DNA of 64,000 nucleotides from Rhizaria sp. SCN 62-66 (taxonomy: Eukaryota; Rhizaria, unplaced). Positions within the stretch are counted from its first letter, which is position 1; every line of letters begins with the position of its first letter. The notes beneath the pieces are model-generated. The model was not told the DNA's origin. It ran no database searches and saw only the letters and a list, made by a program, of their open reading frames with translations. Location of the stretch: assembly GCA_001724265.1 (NCBI GenBank), contig MEDY01000006.1:101814-165813 (forward strand). Reading direction: 5' to 3'. The position numbers were made by a program, and so were the translations under genes. This document shows, piece after piece, positions 12,871 through 24,492 of the stretch.

Positions 12871-13438
12871 CTAGAGATAATAAATCAATGGGATAAATTA
12901 ATGAGTTTTTTTCTAGTGGTAAACGCAGTATAAAACCTGTTACCAATAGCTTTAAGTCGGGATCGTTATTGTAGTTTCTTGTGAACTTGGGACGTCATCG
13001 TAACGAGTGGAAGCACACTGCTCACGGTCACTTATGAGAATGGCGCCATCTATTCGCAGAAAATGTCATGATTGCAATTAATTTGTAACGTCATTAATTT
13101 CACGTTCTAAATGTGTTAGAATTGCTCTGGAACCCTCGAAATACCAACTAATCTCCCGGAATCTGGCCAAACAAGATTCTGACCACAAGTGCAACTTGAA
13201 AAGTTGTGTAGCAAGGCGGAGATAAAACGTATTCACATCGATACAAATAGTTTTGTGTATCAAACAAAGTAGTTCTAATCTATATCCACAGGATCTTTAC
13301 AGATCTTCACACTCTAGTTCATAAAACGCAGACACAATCTGCGTTTGTACGTCACGCCCATCTGATGTGGGGCAACCAAACGTAAACTAGAATGAAGTAT
13401 GAATCATAATATAATAAGTGAAATCGAATCGTCATCGC
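12871..13438. promoter_or_regulatory. Spacer between two minus-strand genes
   Basis: This AT-rich stretch lies upstream of the His-rich protein gene and downstream of the VPS9 gene. No ORF with coding character, RNA gene or repeat is visible. Confidence 0.35.
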
Positions 13439-16400
13439 TCACCGACGCTGCTCGCCGCTACCGCCCTCGGCGCCTTCCTGCGCCTCCGGGTCGGGCTCGT
13501 GCGACAGCAGCAGCTCCACGGCGGCCTGCATCGTCGCAAGGTAGTAGCCCGTCATCAGGAAGCGTTCCTTGTGCGGCATGTAGTCCTCGATCATCTGCAG
13601 CTGCGCCCACAGGCCGGGGATGCCGCCGCGGCACGCGCGCAGCATGCGTAGCTGGCACCGGACGCCGACGATCGCCGCCGCGGGGACAAAGTCAGACGGT
13701 TGTCCCGTGGTCTCGATGTTGCTCGCGTCATCACGGGTGTTTCCACGCAGCCACGACGTCCACAGCATGTTGCGCGGAATCAACGGGCCGTCGGTGCCGC
13801 CAACGACTGTGCTCATGCTCTCGGCCGAGTCGACCGCGCCAGAGTACGCCAGCGCACTGGCGTCGGTGCGGAGCGCGCCAGAGTCGCCCGCCTCCCGCAG
13901 CACGCGCTGCGCGAGCGCGGTGTCGTGCAGAGCCGCCATCGTGTCGCTGCCGCCGCCGCGGATGAGGATAAGCGCGAATAAGATCAGCAGGTCGTCGGCG
14001 CCGATGATGATGGGGCGGCGCGGCGGCGGAGGCTTGTTCGCCTTGGCGCTGCTATCAGATGCAGCATGAGGAATCGGTGCGACCGCAGGAGTCGAGACGG
14101 TACTCTCGGTGATGACAATCGCGCTGATAGCAGACGTTGTAGCGCTGGCACCAACGGCCGCAGGGGGCGCAGAGTCCTCGGGATTCGCGGTGTTACTCTT
14201 CTCAGCGTTCGGAGTAGTGTTGTTATCCAGCGAGAACGGGTCTTCGTCGATGTTCAGCCCGGTGAAGGGCAGCTTCTCGTCGCCCGTGCGCAGCTGCTGC
14301 TGCTTCGCCGTAATGCGCGGCGACAGGAACGGCGACTGGCCCGTAGCGATGCCGCCGCTGACATTGCTGCCGGGTGCAGTCAGGGTCGACGACGAGCGCG
14401 GCATTGGCTCACGCGCAGCAACAGCGGCAGCCTTAGAGTCGCTGCTGCCGGATTGCTGTTGCTGTTGTTGCTGCTTCGCGAGCGCCCGCGCAGCCTCAAG
14501 GTCTTTCTGTTGCTGTGCGACGTCGACGCACGCGCAGACGAGCTTGGCAATCTTTGCGATGGCGATGAGCTTATCCATGGGGTCCGAAATCAGCGGCAGC
14601 GCCGAGGCGCGGAGCACCGCGGGCGCGAACGGCGACGTCAGCGGGTGCGCGCGCAGGGTCGACACGCCGCGCGACGCTAGCGGCAGCACGTCGTGGGCAC
14701 TAGCGTGGCTGCCGTCGTGGGCGCGGTGGCCGTTGTCGGCGCTGACGAGAGCGGTCGCACCGATGTGGATGTCGTTGCTGTTCTCGTTTGCGGCGTTGAT
14801 GGCGGCCGTGGTAGCGGTCTCATCGAAACACAAGGGGGCTGCGAGGCCAAGACTAAATAAGACACAAAGGAAACAAAGAGTAGAAACAATCGTTCAGTAA
14901 GTTTGTTGTTGTGCTACTGAAAAAAATGGATACAAATTAAAAGGAGTATTAAAAAATGAACAAAAATATGGCCTACCGAGAGATGACGACGGGGCGGAAG
15001 CGCGCGACCCTGCGAGCAAGCGCGGCGTCCTTGTGCGCGTTCTGGATGCGGTAGAGGCGCGAGATGACGGTGCCGGTGAAATGGAACAGCGTGCGCGAGA
15101 CCGTGCGGCGGATCACGTGCTCGATGTGCGCGTCCGTGGGCAGCGACAACGGCGTCAGTACAAGCTGAAGCTGCTGTTGTTGGTACAGATGCCCACTGTC
15201 ATCAGCGCCAGAGTGGGCGTCACTGGCCGCGGCAGCAGCGTTGTCGCCGGCGCCGCCGTTGTTGTTTGACGCAGCGGCAGCCGCGGCGGCGGTCGAGGTG
15301 GCGCCGAGATACTGCGCGGCGGCCCTGGTGGGGACGAGCTCGAGCACGCAGTCGCTGAGGATCGTCTGTGTGATGTGCGACACGGCCAGCGTGACGTCCT
15401 CGAAGGCCGTGCGGCGCACCTGCTTGAGGTAGCGCAGACTCGGATACGGCACCGGCAGCGGCGCAAAGAGCTCGGTGGGCAGCACGCGCCGCCCCGTGGG
15501 GCCCGCGAAGAGCGAGCCCGGGGGCACGGCCGTCGCAGCGCCGCCCACGGCCGCGCGGTCAACGACGCCGGCGGCAACGTCAGCGGCGTGCGCGGCGTCG
15601 CTGTTGGTGCGGGACTGCGCCGTGGACGCACCGTGACCGTGGCCGTGGGCGGGCGAGGGCGGGTACGAAGGCGCCGCGGACGGGGGCAGGTCGACGGGGA
15701 ACCGCGGCGGGGCGCCGGCACCGGTGAGGTAGCGCACGAGCGGACGCAGCGGGGCGAAAAATGCCGCGCTGCCGGCGGCGGCGGAGGACAGCGCGACGGT
15801 CGCAGCGTCAGTGGGGACGTGGACCTGGCTGGAGCTCGGACTGGGGCTGACGGCCTTGGCGCTGCCGCCGCCAGAGGCACTGTTGGTGTACGGCTTGGAG
15901 ACCGAGGCGGAGAAGGCGAACGCGTCCTCGTCGTCGTCGCTGCTCAGGCTGCCGCCGTGGGCCGCACTGCCGCTGCAGTCGTCGCTGTCACTGACGCCGT
16001 CGTCGCTCTCAAAGTCGCTCTGGTTCTCCGTGCTGCCGAGCTTCGCGTTCAGGGTCGTGCTGGTACGGCTGTCTTCAGCCTGATTCTGACTCTGGCTCTG
16101 CAGCTGCGACTTGAGCTGCGCCTGCGCCTGCGCCTGGGAGGTGGAGGCCTTGTGGGGCGTCACTGGGGCCAGCAGCGCCGACAGCGGCGACGTCACCGCA
16201 GGCAGCGACATTGGCGCGCCGCTCGCGGCCGCGGCGGAGGCGGCGGCGGAGGCGGCTGAGGGCAGCAGCGACACGGCGCCGGCGCCGGGGGCCGACGACG
16301 GTCCGGCCGACAGAGCGAGGTCGTCGGAGCTGGCGCTCGCGGCGCCCAAGGGAATGTTCGCGGTGGTCGCGGGCGCGACGGAATGGCCGCGGCCGTGCTG

Positions 16401-19400
16401 CGGCGACTGCGCGAAGCTACTGGGGTAGTTGTTGTTGCTGTTGCTGTGGGGGAAGCCGCTGGGCGCCACGCAGTCGTCCCAGAGCGGGCGCAGGAACGGG
16501 GCGCGCGCGTAGAGGCGGCAAACGTACTCCACAGTCGCGGTGAAGAGCACTGACAGCGGCGAGGGCGGCAGGGACGCGGCGGGGCGGCCGGCAAGGGCGC
16601 CGGACTCAGCAGCCAACCTGGAAATGGAAACAAATTCAAAAGAGACATGCTGTGTTTGAGAAATTAGTTTTACAATTAAAAGAAAATTGTTTCGCTCTCA
16701 TAAACATGAGGCAAAAACTCCAAACAAAGTTTAATTTGTGAGCAAAATCTGCGTACTTGGTGACGAGGTCGTGCGTGAGGACGTTGACGACCCTGTGCGA
16801 GAGCAGACACAGCGCGGGCACGGCCTCCGGCGGCGGCGTGTGCGGGTTCGCGTGCAGCATCTTCGAGTAGCGCGCGGTGTAGTAGGGCGCGCCGGAGGGG
16901 GAAAACAGCCACGGCGCTGCCGCGGGTGAGACCTCGAGCGGGTTGGGCCCCGCGGCGACCGCGGCGGCCAGCGCGGCTGCGGCGGTCGAGGACTGCGAGC
17001 GGGAGAAGGAGTCGTTGGGGCCGATGCCGGCCTCCTCGTCGTCGCACGGGGTCGCCTCGTCCTCGTTGATCTCGGCGATGAAGTCGGCGGGCGACAGCGG
17101 CGCCGCGGCGAATAAAGACGACAGCAGCGGCTGCAGCAGGTCCTTGCTCGAACCTGAACCAGTCGCGCTCGCGCTAGTGGAGCTAGAGCTAGAGTTAGAG
17201 GTAGAGCTAGAGCAAAAATGGCTGGAGTCTGCTGTCTTGGTGGGCTTGCCGCTGTCCGCGGCAAGAGGCGGCGACAGCGGCGCCGGATGCGGGCCCGAGG
17301 CGCCGGGGGGGGCCGCGGGCGCCACAGCTATGGGGAACGACAGCGGCTGCGTCGTCGCTGCAGCGCCGCCATCGCCGTTACTACTGTTGTTCACAGGGAC
17401 GGATACGGCGCAGACAACGTCAAGGAACTCGTTGAGCGCGTGTGTCGCGTCAGCCACAGGCACCGCGTAAGACGACGACGCGGACGCGCCCGCGCTCTGC
17501 GTCGAGTTGCCGCTCGCAGTGTGGCTCAGACGGGGAGCGTCACTCTTGTTGCTCGAAGTAGCGGCATTGCCGTTGGTGTCATTCGTGGTGGTGTTGTTCG
17601 GTAAATAGATAGAGGCGTCGAAGGGCGACGTCGGTAGCGGCATCAGCGAGTGCTCGTGCAGGTAAGTCTTGAACAGCGACGAGCAGGCGCCCCCCATGCC
17701 TCCGCCCACCACATCGGCCGCAACATTCGCACTCAGGCTGCTGTTGCCGCCGGCAATGGCGCTGAGTGGCGGGAGGGAGATGGCGTGCGCGCCCACCTGC
17801 GTGGGCGTCGCGGCGGCCAGCGCAGCCACCATGCGCTTGCGCATCAGCGAGCGCACGACGCGGAACGCCGAGAGCTTCGCCAGGTCCACCGCGGGCTCGC
17901 TCGCGGCCGCCAGCAGCTGCGGCGGCGCGGCGGCCTCGGCAGCGGCAGCGGCGGCGGCCAGCGCGGCGGGCGCGGGCGCCACGGGCAGCGCCAGCACGGG
18001 GGTCGGCTGCGCCGTGGCGGCGGCTGCGGCGTCCTGGACGTCGGTCTCGCCCAGCCAGTCTTCGGCGAGCAGGAGCGAGTCGGCGGTCACGCCGGTCGCA
18101 GGCAGTGAGGAGGACTTGCACTCGTCATCGGCAACGGCAACCTGAGTATCGTCGTCGTGCTCGGGAACGTTAACCAGACTAGTGTTCTTGCTGCCATTGC
18201 TCGACTTGCTGATATTCGCAAACACTTCGTCGGTGTCCGCATCAGCGCACACAAGCTGCTCCAAGTGCACCGTCTCGAGCGCCTCGACGACGCGCCGCGA
18301 CTGCAGCGAGCAGGCGCAGCCGCCGAGCCAGAGCGCACGCAACCAGCGCCGGCGCTCGTCGGGGGACTGCGACGCGAGCAGCAGCGTGCGTTCACCGTAC
18401 TGCGCGGCGGGGAACGTGACGTAGAAGTACGCCAGGTTCGGGTTCGGCGCGAAGGACGGGTACAGGCTAGCGTTCATCGCGCTGCCGTTGCCGCCGCCGC
18501 TGCCGCCACCGCTCTGCGGGGGCGGACGCGGGCGCGAGGCAGCGGCGGCGGCGGCGGCGGCCTGCGCGGGGGACGAAGCGATGGGGTATCCGCTGGCAGA
18601 GCGGTGACCGCCGCTGTTGTTCGCGCTCGACGCAGAGCCGCTGTGGCTGCCGCGGTGACCGCTGTTGTTGTTCTGACTGGTAGCATGATTCGCGTGGCCA
18701 TGCCCGTGGCCGTGGATGTTCCCCATCGGCCGCACCGCACTGCCGCCGCCGCCGCCGCTGCTGCCGTGGTGGTGGTGCGCGTCGCCGCCGCCGTGCGCAG
18801 CGGCGTGCCCGGCGCCATTGGGCGGCGAGGCCACGGTGGAGGCGGGCACGGCGTCGAGGGCCTTGATCGTGGCGCCACCGCCGAGCCAGAACTGCTTCCC
18901 GCCGGGTGGGGGCGCCGAGGCCGCGGCGGCGAGCGGGACCTCGCTCTCGTAGATCGATAGCATGAGCAGTTTCGAGGAGAAGATGAAGAAGCGGCGGTAG
19001 GTGCGCCACTTGCAGACCTTGATGAGCCAGCCGGAGTGCAGGATCGGCTCCAGCGTCGGCGCTGGCAGTCGGAAGCGGAACGTGGCCAAGAGCAATGGGG
19101 ACGGCGCCGGCAGCGCGCGCGGGGCCGTGTGGTGGCTGTTGGACCGGCTCACCTCCAGCGACTGGAACTGCGAATGTGACTGAGAGAGTGACTGTGAGCG
19201 GCTGCCACGCGTGGGGGTGCTAACGACCATCGCAGTGTCATCTCCGTTTTTGTTGTTGTTGTTGTTGTTGTTGTTTTTGTTATTGCGACGGCGACGGTGA
19301 CCGCGACGCTTGCCGCCTCGCCCGTCAGTCTGCTGCGCCGCCGCCGCCTCGGCCTCAGCCGCGTGAGTAATCGCCAGCGCGGACGCCGTCGCCGCGGCCA

Positions 19401-20680
19401 GCTCGTCCACGGGCGGTCCCCGAGACATGAGGTCCGTGACGCCCAGCTTGACGAAGAGCTGCGCAAGCACGTGCGCGTCCGTGACCGTGGGGACCAGCCC
19501 GCCGCGGAGGGCCCACACGACCAGGTCGGCGGCGTTGAGGCACTTGGCCGCCGCGGGGCCGCCAGGGAGCCCCGCGTTGTGGGCCGAGGAGGAGGACCAC
19601 CAGGAAAAGCCGTTGTTGGCTGAGGAGGCGAAGCGGTCGACAACGAGCCCCGCGCGGACCAGGCAGAAGAAGAGCTTGAGCAGGATCCGGCGCGCGCGCG
19701 ACGTCTCCAGCGCCAGGTCGCGCAGAGACGGGGTCGGGGCGCCGCTGTCGCCAGCGCCCATGGCCCCGCTGCCCGCGCTGCTGCTGCTGCTGCTGCTGCT
19801 GAGGGCGCTCGCACTGCCTGATAACGACGACGACGCGGTGGGGGAGGCGGGGGAGACGAGGGACGCGATGCTCAGGGTGGACATGAGCGGACCGGGGGAG
19901 TTGGGGACCGCGATCGGCAGTTGCTGCTGGTGGTGTTGCTGGTGCTGCTGCTGCAGCGAGTTGGCGCCGCCGCCGACGACGGCGGTAAGGTGGCTGATGT
20001 GCGACACGAGCCGCTCGCGTGCGTTAAGCAGCGCCACCAGGTCGGCGCGGATGCCGTGCTCCTGCGCGCGCGCCGTGCGCAGACGCTCCGTAAAGGCCGT
20101 GATCACGTAGTCGACCTGCGCGCAGAAGCAAGTGTGGATAAACAAGCGAAAAATCAAAAATTCAAACAGAAAGAATAAAAGACAAAAAGTGAGACTTGAG
20201 TGTCATGGCTTTGTGTGATGTGTGTGTGTGCGTCTTTGTTGCGCAATGGATGCGTACCTGCGTGAAGACGGGCGGGTGGCTGGGGTCGTCGACCGACGGA
20301 GCGCGCGCCCGCGTCTGCGGCTGCGGGGCCATCGCCGGCGAGTGCTGCTGCTGCTGCTGCTGCTGCTGTTGCTGTTGTTGTGAGCTCCTGCTGCTATCAT
20401 TGGAGTGCGCGAGCGGTGCAAACATGGCGACAGCGGCCGCCACGGTCGGCGAGGGTGCACCCGCCCCGCCGCCGCCGCCGCTAGAGCTGCTGCTACTCAG
20501 ACTGCTGCCGCTGCTGCTGCTGCTGTTGCTGTTGTTACAGCTCGTGTGGCCGCTGGCCGCGTTGCTGCTGCTGGAGGCGAGCAACGCAGCGAAGGGAAAG
20601 GCGTGCACCATAATAGACGAGACCATCGACGACGACGTGTTGTTGGGGTTCGCCGCCGGCGCGGGCACATGCGAGTGGCT

Positions 20681-20733
<53 letters not shown>

Positions 20734-21349
20734 CTTGACCGTTGGAGCTTGAGCTGGAGCTTGTGGCAGCAGCAGCGGGTGCGGCGGACGGGGCGGGGCG
20801 GCGCCCGGCAAGCGGCTGCGGCCCCGCGAAGGGCAGCGCGGCGGGCGGGAGCGTGGGGAGCAGCGCGGCGGCCTCCCGCGAGAGGTCGAGCCCTTCGCTC
20901 ACGACGCGCGACAGACTGGCCGCGATCGTCGTCAGCCGGTCCAGCCGCGCGTCAGCCGTGTTGCGCCGGTCCAGCAAGGCCTCGATCTCGGCCCACACCA
21001 GCTGCGGCGTAGGCAGCGACGCGTCACCGGCCTCAGGCGCGGTCGCTTGACTGGCGGCAATGGCGGCGGTGGGGGAGGCAGCGGAGGAGCGCTCGAGGGC
21101 GCGCTCCAGTTCGTTGCGGAGGGCCTCTTCGCGCACGTCAATGTCCTTGCGCTTGGCAGTAAGGTCGGCAAGCTCGCGGCGAAGAAAGTTAAGCGCGTTG
21201 AGCAAGTGGGACTTGGCTTGGAGCTTGATACTCGAAGTCTAGTTGAGGTGGAGGCGCAGACGCTTCTCGTCCTCTTGGAGGAGCCAGGATGCGCTGAGGT
21301 GCACCACCAGCTGCTCGTGGGGAGACAGAACGGAATATCCCGTGGACAT
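13439..21349 (-). CDS. Large PH-VPS9 domain protein, putative Rab5-family exchange factor
   Basis: Four exons: 21349-20258, 20115-16757, 16617-14977 and 14852-13439. The introns are 142, 139 and 124 bp, with donors GTACGC, GTACGC and GTAGGC. The product is 2,501 residues, ending in TGA. The N-terminus is a coiled coil (about residues 25-85) containing an in-frame TAG at codon 37. A PH domain lies at about 725-968, with GWLIKVCKWRTYRRFFIFS at its start and SPDERRRWLRALW as its closing helix, split by a roughly 150-residue Gly/His/Ser/Asn insert. VPS9-type segments occupy about 1880-2490: DPMDKLIAIAKIAKLVCAC, GADDLLILFALILI and the closing IEDYMP...GYYLATMQAAVELL. They are likewise separated by Ala/Gln/Ser-rich inserts. 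VPS9 domains catalyse GDP release from Rab5/Rab21 GTPases on endosomes, and the PH domain may bind phosphoinositides. The ATG is chosen because it opens the same frame as the coiled coil. Confidence 0.72.
20344..20380. repeat. CTG/CAG triplet run encoding polyGln (minus strand)
   Basis: About a dozen CTG units on the plus strand encode a Gln run near the end of exon 1 of the VPS9 gene. Confidence 0.9.
20687..20733. repeat. CTG/CAG triplet run encoding polyGln (minus strand)
   Basis: About fifteen nearly pure CTG units, with one CTGTTG interruption, encode Gln within exon 1 of the VPS9 gene. Confidence 0.9.
21239..21241 (-). other. In-frame TAG codon in the VPS9 gene (codon 37)
   Basis: The frame from ATG 21349 reads EDEKRLRLHLN, then TAG, then TSSIKLQAKSHLLNALNFL. 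The amphipathic helix continues smoothly on both sides. Confidence 0.75.
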
Positions 21350-21756
21350 TCTGTCTCACTATACTCGAATAGAGATGCAGCAGAGCGAAAAAGTGGCAAG
21401 ACAAGGCATGAGGGAGGCAAGTGGAAGTGGCACGTCGCTTGCCGTGCGAACCGGGCAAAAAATCGAAGCAAAACTAAAAAGACTAATGCAGGCCAAATAC
21501 GACGTCAGTTCAAACACGATAGCGTGTGAAAAATTGACCCATTTTAAAGTGTAATTAAGTTCAATTCGAACATCAAACAACGACGAATTCACTTGATAAG
21601 CCTCTTTTCTAAACTCGCGTCACACAACGCCTCTGCTCCTTTCCCACATCTCCCTGCTCCCACAGCCGTGTCCCTCAAGTTTGCTCAAAAGAAGATTCAA
21701 CGTGCGCCAAAACCTGTGTAGTCGCATACTAGTGCCGTTTTGGCGTTCGCGTTCTG
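21350..21756. promoter_or_regulatory. Divergent intergenic region (VPS9 gene / small + gene)
   Basis: About 400 bp separate two oppositely transcribed start codons, so it probably holds both promoters. It is AT-rich near 21480-21620. No specific element is identified. Confidence 0.4.
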
Positions 21757-22425
21757 ATGTCATATACGCCCGCGCGCCAAGTCGCGTCCACAGTTGGTGG
21801 GACTTCCCCTTCGACGCCGCCGACCCAGTCTGCTTCTGCAGCTGGTCGCGGCGCTCAATACCCCCCGCCGCGGTCGTCATCGCGTCTTCCTGGCCGCATG
21901 GGCCCTCCGCAGCGTGCGTCATCCGTGCAGCACGACAAGGACCCCGTGATGGCCGTCATTGATGACTTCATGGCGATGTTTCCCGCCGTTCCGCAGCAGG
22001 CTGAGATGGACGAGCTTCACGCAGTCAACGCCAACGTCAACGCCAGCACCAGCGCCAACTCGCAGATTAATCACATTCTCTCGCTGGCGTCCTCGTCTTC
22101 GTCCTCCTCCGCGCTGGCTGCTGTGGGCAGCGAGCCGCACCCGCTGGCCGCCGCCACAGCCTCTGCGGGGCCGGACGCCGCCGCGCTCATCTCCGCCTCC
22201 GCCGCGCTCGCCGCCGCTGCCGCCGCTGCCGCCGCGTCCAGCGACGCCAGCCGCGAGCTGGCGGCAGCCGCACGCCTTGCTCCGAGTGCCGGCGGTGTCG
22301 GTGTTGGCGTCGGCGTCGGTGTGCTCGACGTGAGGCAGCAGGACGCGGCGCTCGTGGCCGCAGTGACGCATGAAGCGCTGGAACTCGTGGCGTCGCTCTC
22401 TGAGGACGCGTGGCGATACGAGTGA
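21757..22425 (+). CDS. Small unrecognised protein
   Basis: A single GC-rich exon encodes 222 residues and ends in TGA. The start at 21757 is the first ATG in the frame. An internal ATG at 21898, MGPPQRASS, could be used instead. The N-terminus is Ser/Thr/Pro-rich. A short hydrophobic helix follows (VMAVIDDFMAMFPAVP), then a heptad-like segment, Ser and Ala runs, a Gly-Val repeat, and a conserved-looking C-terminal helix (HEALELVASLSEDAWRYE). I cannot assign a family. The coding character (GC-rich third positions, ordinary stop) supports a real gene. It is divergent from the VPS9 gene. Confidence 0.6.
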   Translation: MSYTPARQVASTVGGTSPSTPPTQSASAAGRGAQYPPPRSSSRLPGRMGPPQRASSVQHDKDPVMAVIDDFMAMFPAVPQQAEMDELHAVNANVNASTSANSQINHILSLASSSSSSSALAAVGSEPHPLAAATASAGPDAAALISASAALAAAAAAAAASSDASRELAAAARLAPSAGGVGVGVGVGVLDVRQQDAALVAAVTHEALELVASLSEDAWRYE

Positions 22426-24492
22426 AGTGCTGGCACGCATCTATTCGCGATTCATTCGACGCAAGTGGCGTCTACTTTGCTGTGTCATTTGTGAGCGTAC
22501 TTGTGCAGTGGCAGCTAAATTGTCATGTTTACCTATTAAAGTAATGTTACCTAGCCGAAACACTCCCAGTGTGTATTGTCGAGTCATAATTTTTCAAAAC
22601 TCACGCGCTTTATATTACCAAAAGCTGAAGTAAGTCACAAATGTACTCTACTTATTAATACAAGTGCTTTAAGGTCTATTTGTGACAACTTTGGCTACAT
22701 AAGTACGTCCTATGTACAATAGCGGACGCTATTTCGACGTACAGGGTATTTGGCCCAAATCTGAAAGCCGTCAGGTCAGGAGGAAGGCCGACACCATCCG
22801 TACACACGCTTATTAGATCAAAAAGTACGTGCTCACGATTGAAGAGCACCGGCGGGACGTATTCAGCGGTTGCTTAGTCGGTTACAGCAAGTTCTCTGAT
22901 GGGTGTGATGAGTGGATCATTTGGTCAACGGCACTGCGCGAGCTTATCTCAGTCATCGAGATTGTTGATGTGACATTAGAAAATATTGAAGCTCGACTAG
23001 TGACTTCACATGCAATCTTTGACAATTTGTTTAAACAAAAAAAAAGTATGTCTACTAGTATGAGCTTCCATATACAATGTACATTGTAAGCTTATAGATA
23101 TACAAGCGGGGAGTGTCGTGCGGCGTTATGTGATGTTAAAACAAAGCGTGTATTAAATAATAAGGGCTTGTAGCTGAGAAGGTAGACAAGGACAAGAGTA
23201 CACAAGTGTACGATGTGCATTCCATGCTCAAACTGACAGTGAGACAAAAAGTATGAAAATAGTACTATTTAGCTTTGACAAAGCAAATTGTGAACGTGCA
23301 TATGATCACTGTCAATAAGTGCCTGGGTGGGCATGACGGACGAAACACGAACACGTGTCAGAAGTACTTCATCAGTTCGCTTACATGTACATCAAAGAAG
23401 TGATAAAGTAATTATGTAGACGCTTGTGGTTGAAAAGCAACGAAATATATAGTACAATACAGGATAACTAATTGTAGACAATTACAACATATCGAAAATA
23501 ATTTCGACATCGGTAGTGATTAATAGAATGACAAAAAGCGTGATGGATAGTTGGGATACTAATTGTGAAAGCAAAACAGCCACAACAAAAGAAACCAAAA
23601 AAGTTATCCTCTGGTTTGTGATCTGCTGAAGATGAAAAATAGACAACAGTAGAAGACTTGAGGGATAAAAGAAAAACGATGAAGAAATACAAAAATGACC
23701 GCAACAACAAAACGAGCTCAATGAAACTATAATCAAGCAACCAAGAGACCGTGGAATCGCCATCAACAAAGTCACGGACGAAGTGAAGACCAAGTCGCAA
23801 GGAGCAGAGAACCAATCATATGCTTGCTCAGCCTTCAATGACAAGAAAATGAGTTGTTGTGGTTGTTGTTACCACTGATGAAGTTGTGGTTGTTCGTTCA
23901 ATGGTAGGTGTGGTACAGACAATAAAAGGCAGACAAGCGCATGCAAAAGACTGACATAACTGACACAGGCAGAGATTGTGACGAGTGATCGTCACTGACG
24001 TAATTGAGCTAAGCGAAGATAAGTGTCGCTTAGTTTTGAATTAGCTTACTTTAGTTTGAATTACTTTAGTTCAGCTTAATATCAGCGGAATGAATTGACT
24101 CGATTGCTTCTTTCGAATCACTGGTATCATTGAGCGTCATCGCGTTGCCTGTTCGACGTTGACATTGAACACGAGCACATTATGCAAGAGCGAGAGCAAT
24201 AACAGCGAATGAAACAGCGAATAACAAGATACAAACACCAAGGGGCAAAAGACAAAAAGCGCAAAATATTCAATAAAACAAAGAATAACAAACGATCACG
24301 GAAAAATATCTTAACAAAAAAATGAATCAAAGCAAAAAGCGGAAGTGAGAAAAACTCAAAGACGCACAATATACTATAAAAATGTGCGCGGTTCCGATGT
24401 ACATGTACTTCGCAAACGACACAAACACTCAGTCTCATATCTCAACTGAGTTATCTGTTTGATCGAGTAGGTTGATGTATGTTGTTGCTCCT
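22426..24492. other. AT-rich convergent spacer
   Basis: Between the small + gene and the phosphodiesterase gene (-) lie 2 kb of AT-rich DNA. Short ORFs in it lack the GC-rich codon use of the real genes, apart from the weak candidate at 22712-23089. No tRNA, rRNA or transposon is recognised. Confidence 0.5.
22712..23089 (+). CDS. Weak candidate small ORF (125 aa) containing one in-frame TAG
   Basis: If TAG at 22814-22816 is read as sense, an ATG-initiated frame of 125 codons runs to a TAA. Its first two thirds are noticeably more GC-rich than the surrounding spacer. The peptide around DVFSGCLVGYSKFSDGCDEW loosely resembles a chromo-barrel or Tudor-like beta barrel, by eye only. It has GTACGT motifs at 22705 and 22825, so it may be part of a spliced gene, a decayed gene, or chance. 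I give it little weight and do not count it as evidence for the code change. Confidence 0.18.

Noticed and set aside
23468-24438. Minus-strand ORFs of about 100-120 codons in the 22.4-24.5 kb spacer
   Set aside because: They are AT-rich with Phe/Leu/Ile/Cys-biased translations, unlike any real gene here, and look like chance frames.
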